Shown: positions 59,171 to 64,000 of the stretch, in pieces
How the letters are laid out: every line of letters starts with the position of its first letter
How positions within the stretch are numbered: the first letter of the stretch is position 1
From: Mucilaginibacter_A sp965201005
GTDB lineage: Bacteria; Bacteroidota; Bacteroidia; Sphingobacteriales; Sphingobacteriaceae
NCBI RefSeq assembly: GCF_965201005.1
Contig: NZ_OZ241747.1
Coordinates: 310,001-374,000, forward strand
Reading direction: 5' to 3'
DNA length: 64,000 nucleotides
Notes under the pieces: generated by a model
What the model saw: only the letters and a program-made list of their open reading frames with translations
Database searches by the model: none
What the model was told of the DNA's origin: nothing
Position numbers and translations under genes: made by a program

Positions 59171-62100
59171 TTATTTGTGATTAATTGCGTTAAAGTAAGT
59201 CTTTATTTTTGATTTATAAAAAATGTTTACATCGGGCGGTATGGTAATAAGCTGTTCTGTTTGCTTGTTTTTTAATTGCTCGTAACGCTGCAATGCCTTC
59301 TGATAACCCGGAGCGGTGGTTTTGCCGGCTTGGCTTTCCCGCTTTTGGTCCTGATCCCGTTCCTGAGCAGCTTTTTCAGCTTCCAACAACCGTGTTTGTA
59401 TTTTTTGTTGCCTGATTAACGTTTCCGTTTCAATTTTCTTATTTACGAGATCGGTTTCCGTTTGTTCCATTTGTTTGGTAATCTCGTTAAGGTTACCTAA
59501 CCCGCTTTTACCGCCTTTGTTTTCTTCCCGGTTTATGTTTTGCAGTGCCCTGCGTATCATTTCCTGCTGGCGCGCCATCTTGGCCAGCTGCTTGCTCATG
59601 CCAGGTTGTTGTTGGCCTGATTGATTTGGTTTTCCTTGGCCTTGCTGTCCTTGCTGCTGCATTTGCTGCCTTGCTTTCTGCATATTTTTGTTCAGTTCCT
59701 GCTGCATCCGGCTCAATTGCTGCATCGATGGCTGCTTCTTTTTGCCGCTGCCAGGTTTGGCGTTTTTCATCATGTTTTGCAGCTGGTTCAAAACCTCGTT
59801 CAGCATTAAAGCCAGGTTGTTCATAGAAGTCATGGCAAATTGTTGCGCGCGGTTAGCTTCATTGGTCCGTCTTTCGCCTAAATAATTAATAGCCTGATCG
59901 ATGTTGTTGTTGATCGCCGTAATTTCCTTGTTCACGGTAGATTCTATTTGTGGTACACGTTTGCTCAAGGCAAATAAACTGTCTTCTACCGTTTTCAGGT
60001 TGTCTTTTATGTTTTGCTGCTGCTGCGTTTGGTTTACGTAATCCGGATCGTTTGCATTGAGTTGCTTAAAAGTCTGCATTACTTTTTCCTGGTCAAAAGA
60101 ACTCGTGACCAAACTTTTCAAAATCGCCCGAAGCTGCTGTGCGTTCAGTTCCGTTTCTTTTTCTTCGCCTTGCTGCTGCGACTGCTTCATTTTGTTGCTC
60201 ATTTTCTGCATGGCATCGGCCGCTTGTTTCTGCGATTTTGCTGCTTTTTGCTGCTCGTTTTTGCTCAGTTCTTCCGAGCTTTTGTCCATTTCCTCGTCAG
60301 CGTTTTTTTGCTCGTCTTTCGGCGTTTCAAAATCGTTCTTTTTTTCTAATTGCTCATTTTTTTGTTCGAGTTCTTTCAATGCTTTTTTTACGTCCTGAAA
60401 TTCCTTTTTTATTGCGTCTTGTTCTTGTTTAAGCTGATTATTGTCCTGCTTCTTTTGTGCACTCTTTTCTGCCAAAGCCTGTTGTTTGTCGGCCAGTTTA
60501 TCCAGTTGATTGATATTCTGGTTCAGTTTCTGGTCAAACTCCAATTGCTTGTACAATTCCAGCATCCGGTCCAGTTCTTTCTGCAAAGATTTATTGTCCA
60601 GCTGCATTTTGTTCACATCTTCCCGCGCCTCATCTTTCTGGTTTTGCTGCAGCATTTGCTCCAGGTTTTTCAGCAGCTCTTTGGTCTTTTCGTCCAAAAC
60701 ATTTTTAAACAAATCATTAATCTGTTTCTGTTTTTCCAGGATTTCCTGATTTTGCTGCTTCGTTTCCTGGCGGTTAAACAGGTTTTTTTCGTTTTCCTGC
60801 TGCATATCTTTTACCAAATCTTCCAGTTCGTGGCGTTTTTGCAGCAAATCTTCCACCTGCTTTTTCTCATCAAAAGAAAGCGTTTTTTTATCAAGCAATA
60901 ACCGGTTCAGCTTTTGCGCATCGCGTTCTACCTGTGCCGAAAGTTTGATGGCCGATTGCATTTTGTTTTTTACCGATTGTGTGCCGGCGTCCAATTGTTT
61001 ATTCTGCTCGGTTTCCGTTGGAATGTGCAACGTTTGCTCCGGCGTTTTGCTGTGTTTCGCACCGTTTACGCCATCATTATCAGCTACATCAAAATAATAA
61101 ACCACTTCGTCGCCGGGGTTTAACGATGCTTCTTTTATCGACCAAAAATAGAAGAACGTGGCCGATGTTTGGCCCAAATCAGCTTTAACCGGCAAACTGT
61201 AGTTTTTATTTTTCTGCGGAGAAGCTGTACTGCGGACAGAATAATGAAAAGTCAGGCTTGAAAACCCATAATCGTCCTGGATTTTTCCGTTGAAATAAAA
61301 TGCTTTGGCACTGATCGAATCCGCTTTTTGCTCCGCAGAAATTACCGGAGGCAAATCCGGCACTACTGAAATCCGGTAAGCGGCAGAATCTGCAGAAGAA
61401 ACAAAATTGTTGATCGGTTTTACGGCATACGAACCTGATTTCAGCAACTTTTCCTGATAGCTAAAAGTCTCATTATCAGCTTTAAGCAAGGTATTTTTTT
61501 GGTTAACGGAAAACAAAACTTCGCTGGTGTTTTCGGTATGAACTTGCCATTGCGCCAAAGTTCCTTCAGGCAAAGTCAGATCACCGGCGTTATTTACGTT
61601 TTCTGCGGATTTATGCAGATAAGCCGGATAAATAAGCTTCACATCCAGATGCAGCAGCGAAGGTTTTGGGTTCACTTTAATCTCAAATTCCTCCGAAGAA
61701 AAATCATTTCCAACCAAACGGAAACGGATATTTTGCTGGATGTTAGAAAAAGTATGGTAAAAAGAGCTCAGGTTTTCTTTGTCGAGTTTAAAACTGTTTT
61801 TGCCGGATTCGAGGTAAACGCTTTCCGGGAATTCATTTCCGCTCAACCTCAAATTCAGCTTAAAATCTTCGCCCTGAACTACTGAAAGAGAACGGTTTAA
61901 AATATGCCAGTAAAAAGGGGCTTTCGGTGCAAAATACTGGTTGTGTTTGATGATGCGTTCCGTGCCGTCGTGAATGATGGAAGGTGCCACAAATGCAACC
62001 ATTATGATTAAAACCAGCGGGATCAAAACCCATTTTAAAAACTTTTTATTTTCGTTGATTTTAACCGCTGCGGAAAAACTGACCGGTTTCAGTTCGGCAA

Positions 62101-62518
62101 TTTTTTGGTTGATGCTGGCCTCGATCAAATTTTTGTGTTCAGGGTTTTGATCGGCGATTTTTTTTAGTTGTAGCGTGTTCAGCAGCTTGTCCTGCACGTT
62201 CTGGAAATATTTGCCGATAATTTCTGCGGCCTGATCATGCGAAATCAATCGCCCCAAACGAAAATAAGCCAGCAAAGAAGGCGCAACCAGCCAGCCAAAA
62301 AGCGACAGGTTGAGCAAAATAAACCCGTAAAAAATAACCGAACGGAAAAACGTGTTGAAATGGCCGTAATACTCGGAAAAAGTGATCACCAAATAGCTGA
62401 AAAACAGTGCTGCGCCCAAAAAAATGAACCCGCGGAGCAACTTGTTTAAGTAATACTTCCGGATAAATTCATCCATTTTGGCAAGCAGTAAATCGTAATT
62501 GCTACCGGATTGCATCAT
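59171..62518 (-). CDS. DUF4175 family membrane protein with Gln-rich coiled coil
   Basis: The protein has 1115 residues. Three hydrophobic segments (about residues 28-48, 60-85 and 165-190) anchor it. A large beta-rich periplasmic part follows (to about residue 510). From about 520 to the end lies a very long coiled coil, rich in Gln, Lys, Asn and Glu, with runs such as QQQGQQGQGKP near residue 990. This is the layout of the Bacteroidota DUF4175 proteins; the function is not established. The low-complexity end produces several false open frames on the other strand. Confidence 0.87.
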   Translation of the reverse strand: MMQSGSNYDLLLAKMDEFIRKYYLNKLLRGFIFLGAALFFSYLVITFSEYYGHFNTFFRSVIFYGFILLNLSLFGWLVAPSLLAYFRLGRLISHDQAAEIIGKYFQNVQDKLLNTLQLKKIADQNPEHKNLIEASINQKIAELKPVSFSAAVKINENKKFLKWVLIPLVLIIMVAFVAPSIIHDGTERIIKHNQYFAPKAPFYWHILNRSLSVVQGEDFKLNLRLSGNEFPESVYLESGKNSFKLDKENLSSFYHTFSNIQQNIRFRLVGNDFSSEEFEIKVNPKPSLLHLDVKLIYPAYLHKSAENVNNAGDLTLPEGTLAQWQVHTENTSEVLFSVNQKNTLLKADNETFSYQEKLLKSGSYAVKPINNFVSSADSAAYRISVVPDLPPVISAEQKADSISAKAFYFNGKIQDDYGFSSLTFHYSVRSTASPQKNKNYSLPVKADLGQTSATFFYFWSIKEASLNPGDEVVYYFDVADNDGVNGAKHSKTPEQTLHIPTETEQNKQLDAGTQSVKNKMQSAIKLSAQVERDAQKLNRLLLDKKTLSFDEKKQVEDLLQKRHELEDLVKDMQQENEKNLFNRQETKQQNQEILEKQKQINDLFKNVLDEKTKELLKNLEQMLQQNQKDEAREDVNKMQLDNKSLQKELDRMLELYKQLEFDQKLNQNINQLDKLADKQQALAEKSAQKKQDNNQLKQEQDAIKKEFQDVKKALKELEQKNEQLEKKNDFETPKDEQKNADEEMDKSSEELSKNEQQKAAKSQKQAADAMQKMSNKMKQSQQQGEEKETELNAQQLRAILKSLVTSSFDQEKVMQTFKQLNANDPDYVNQTQQQQNIKDNLKTVEDSLFALSKRVPQIESTVNKEITAINNNIDQAINYLGERRTNEANRAQQFAMTSMNNLALMLNEVLNQLQNMMKNAKPGSGKKKQPSMQQLSRMQQELNKNMQKARQQMQQQGQQGQGKPNQSGQQQPGMSKQLAKMARQQEMIRRALQNINREENKGGKSGLGNLNEITKQMEQTETDLVNKKIETETLIRQQKIQTRLLEAEKAAQERDQDQKRESQAGKTTAPGYQKALQRYEQLKNKQTEQLITIPPDVNIFYKSKIKTYFNAINHK

Positions 62519-62817
62519 ACTTCAACTCAAAAATAAAAAAATAAGCTGTACCTAAAAGCATTCGGGCAGATATTATGATGCTTCTTTTACCACTAAAATT
62601 TATGGCTGCGGGTTGAAACTTTACTGGAGGCAACATCGTATTTGGGGTATAAGCCGATCCGAAACATACGACACGCTCAGAAAAAATAGCGGTAGAAATT
62701 GCTGATTGTCAGCAATTAATCTTTAAATTCGATCACCAATTATTTTAAACCTAAACAAAGTCAATCCTGAATATTTAATCGTTGACTGCGTAAACCGGAT
62801 CCAATATTAATCAGTTT

Positions 62818-63672
62818 ATGGCAAAACAGATACACTGCAAAACGTTGCTGGGGCATCAAAACCTGGATTTTTCGATAGAATGCCTGCAAAGTTTTCTGCA
62901 ACACTCCGGCGATGGGATTTTGCTGGAGATTTTTGAAGACGGCAGCATTACGGATGAAGATGAGGCCAGGCTTTTATCCGGACTTAAAAATAGCGTGGTT
63001 GTTAGAAAAGCCAGGCGCGATGAAAAGTTAAAACCGCTTCTGGCCGATTTTCCGGCCTGCAAAGCGTATCGCGACAGCACCAATTATGCACAGAAAATTT
63101 TTGATGTGATGCTGTTTGATGACCGGGACGTGTTTTATATCGACAGTGATATTTATTTCCTGAAAAAATTTGTTTTGCCTGCGATGGACGAAATGCCGGT
63201 TTTTATGTGGGACACGCAAAATGCTTACTCTTTCACGCCGCTTGATCTGCTTAAAATCAACATCCCGATTTTTCCGAACGTAAACACAGGCTTGTTTTAC
63301 TTCCCCAAAAACCTGTTTAGTTTGGCTTTTATAGAAGCTTTGCTAAACGATGGCGTGATTAGCCGCGGCGTTAAAAAAGGCATTCCGTGGCTGGAGCAAA
63401 CCATCTGGAGTTTTTTGGCCGCCAAAAGCCGCAGCATCAGTTATTTTAACTGTAAACAGGTTATTATGGCCGATTTTGTGTTGAGAAACGATGCCGATAC
63501 GGTGGCCATCCATTTGGTATATTACTTCAGGACTTATATTAAACAGTTGCGTTTGTTGCAGCCCGAAAGCAATACGGCAACACAAATTATCCTCGAACAG
63601 CATTCGGCTTATTTAAAAAAAGCGGATTTTGCAGTAGAAAAAATAATCCGTAAAATAAAACGCCTGGTTTAA
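62818..63672 (+). CDS. Glycosyltransferase-like protein (GT-A type)
   Basis: The 284-residue protein resembles a GT-A nucleotide-sugar transferase: HCKTLLGHQNLDFSIECLQSFL at the start, FEDGSITDEDEARLL, and the metal-binding DxD in VFYIDSDIYFLKKFV (about residues 101-115). FPNVNTGLFYFPKNLF and PWLEQTIWSFLAAKS follow in the acceptor half. A basic amphipathic tail (KIIRKIKRLV) could hold it at the membrane. No other polysaccharide genes are near, so its product is unknown. The 299-base spacer before it has one motif (62578) and nothing else I can name. Confidence 0.7.
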   Translation: MAKQIHCKTLLGHQNLDFSIECLQSFLQHSGDGILLEIFEDGSITDEDEARLLSGLKNSVVVRKARRDEKLKPLLADFPACKAYRDSTNYAQKIFDVMLFDDRDVFYIDSDIYFLKKFVLPAMDEMPVFMWDTQNAYSFTPLDLLKINIPIFPNVNTGLFYFPKNLFSLAFIEALLNDGVISRGVKKGIPWLEQTIWSFLAAKSRSISYFNCKQVIMADFVLRNDADTVAIHLVYYFRTYIKQLRLLQPESNTATQIILEQHSAYLKKADFAVEKIIRKIKRLV

Positions 63673-63713
63673 GCCTGGATTTTGGGCATACTTCTTTTAG
63701 CACCTAAAAATTG

Positions 63714-63736
63714 CCATCCGCTTAGGATGGTTTTTT
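63714..63736 (+). terminator. Small terminator after the glycosyltransferase-like gene
   Basis: The arms CCATCC (63714-63719) and GGATGG (63725-63730) enclose a five-base loop GCTTA, followed by six T. An iterated motif (ATACTTCTTTTA, 63688-63699) stands directly before it. Confidence 0.75.
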
Positions 63737-63889
63737 ATTGATAATCATGCTCGTCATTTTAAAAAACAGCAGCAGTTTAATTTTTTTGCAGCCGGGCTTT
63801 TATCGTTCCACAAGATTTTTACAAATTCACCCTTTCAAAAAAACTATCTTAAAAGTTTTTTAACTTAGGTGAAATTCGATACTTCTTTT

Positions 63890-64000
63890 ATGCATAAAAA
63901 ATTACAAGTGGCCTGCCTTGCATTTTTGCTGGCTGCTGCACCGGCTGCGTTTGCACAAAATGTGGCGCAAAAAACTATTGCAGGCGTTTCTTACTTTTCT
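63890..64000 (+). CDS. N-terminus of a secreted protein (cut by window end)
   Basis: The ATG at 63890 opens 37 codons to the window edge. They encode a textbook signal peptide: MHKKLQVACLAFLLAAAPA, then AFAQNVAQKTIAGVSYF, with cleavage expected after AFA. The ATG is formed by the last A of an iterated motif (ATACTTCTTTTA, 63879-63890) and the next two bases. The rest of the gene is outside the window. Confidence 0.65.
   Translation, partial: MHKKLQVACLAFLLAAAPAAFAQNVAQKTIAGVSYFS

Larger units (their letters stand above)
2287..63890. repeat. Highly iterated 12-base motif family ATRCT(TC/GT)TTTTA, 53 exact copies
   Basis: Found by eye on both strands (start positions). ATGCTTCTTTTA forward: 6749, 9906, 12586, 16924, 20787, 24393, 29126, 33775, 43283, 44299, 45027, 47903, 52606, 54647, 56822, 61126, 62578; reverse: 9787, 9986, 16997, 23079, 27578, 29716, 29815, 33046, 38992, 39067, 45146, 56962. 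ATGCTGTTTTTA forward: 2287, 16861, 19020, 35599, 37861, 46025; reverse: 33000, 47963, 49513, 51392. ATACTTCTTTTA forward: 5315, 36455, 63688, 63879; reverse: 17206, 49343, 53381, 56710. ATACTGTTTTTA forward: 51360, 52670; reverse: 19094, 22715, 33426, 37838. The core is usually followed by YCRRC and TAAAATTT-like bases. Near copies are also common (7938, 11538, 12120, 12961, 20229, 20292, 27277, 29768, 33028, 35758, 50510). Confidence 0.9.

Noticed and set aside
60350..60901. Plus-strand hydrophobic frame of 183 codons
   Set aside because: It is the complement of the Gln/Lys/Glu-rich coiled coil of the DUF4175 gene, which reads as Leu/Phe on the other strand.
2287..63890. The iterated motif as a Chi site for the AddA-like nuclease
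   Set aside because: Known Chi sites are 5-8 bases, strongly oriented with replication and mostly G-rich; this motif is 12 bases or more, T-rich and nearly balanced between strands. It is not excluded, only unlikely.
2287..63890. The iterated motif as a CRISPR or direct-repeat array
   Set aside because: Copies are dispersed singly over the whole window in both orientations, with no regular spacing and no spacers or cas genes.

Overview
The window reads as chromosome of a member of the Bacteroidota, most likely a Sphingobacteriaceae relative of Mucilaginibacter or Pedobacter. The evidence is a GldH gliding lipoprotein, many short lipobox signal peptides, a single-subunit cytochrome b succinate dehydrogenase, a DUF4175 protein, an outer-membrane barrel with a carboxypeptidase-regulatory domain, start sites without Shine-Dalgarno sequences, and promoters that fit the Bacteroidota TTG / TAnnTTTG pattern. 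Most of the window is core housekeeping DNA. I see no prophage, integrase, full insertion sequence, rRNA or CRISPR array.

Layout. 1-7.8 kb: end of holB, a PSP1/RicT-like gene, gldH, a fic gene with a row of inverted-repeat operators, rmuC, two paralogous small lipoproteins, thiL and nadA. 7.8-8.2 kb: an intergenic cluster of DnaA boxes that I propose as oriC. 8.2-23.4 kb: nadB, tRNA-Gly, a gamma-carbonic anhydrase, a large Ig-like lipoprotein, mnmG (gidA) with a parS site just upstream, an ABC-F ATPase, an SNF2 helicase, dapF, a DegP-type protease and a PdeM-like phosphoesterase. 23.5-33 kb: sdhCAB, a DsbD-type protein, YtxH and an outer-membrane barrel. 33.1-39.5 kb: a tight operon joining ergothioneine synthesis (egtB, egtD) to an ABC transporter of the EgtUV/OpuC type and a flavin disulfide reductase. 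39.6-45.2 kb: a Crp/Fnr regulator, a lipoprotein with a toxin-like tail followed by two paralogous membrane proteins, a SnoaL protein, an oxidoreductase and an acid phosphatase. 45.2-53.2 kb: an AddA/RecB-like helicase-nuclease, an Lrp regulator, an odd tRNA-like RNA with its own promoter and terminator, a TonB-domain protein, an M23 peptidase, rbfA, hflX and a ParE/RelE toxin-antitoxin pair. 53.2-64 kb: trpE-G-C behind a Trp leader-peptide attenuator, a cytochrome-b-like membrane protein, aat, a glutathione peroxidase, ybeY, an RsbW-like kinase, a DUF4175 protein, a glycosyltransferase-like protein and the start of a secreted protein.

Across all of this runs a short iterated sequence, ATRCT(TC or GT)TTTTA. 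I located 53 exact copies by eye, in spacers and inside genes and in both orientations, where chance predicts far fewer than one. It supplies start codons, stop codons, gene-to-gene junctions and hairpin arms.

The observations I rate highest are the iterated motif, the ergothioneine operon whose transporter carries a substrate-binding domain with its two halves in swapped order, the oriC/parS pair, the tRNA-like RNA with a leucine-type body and an Asp anticodon triplet, the Trp attenuator, and the operator array in front of fic.
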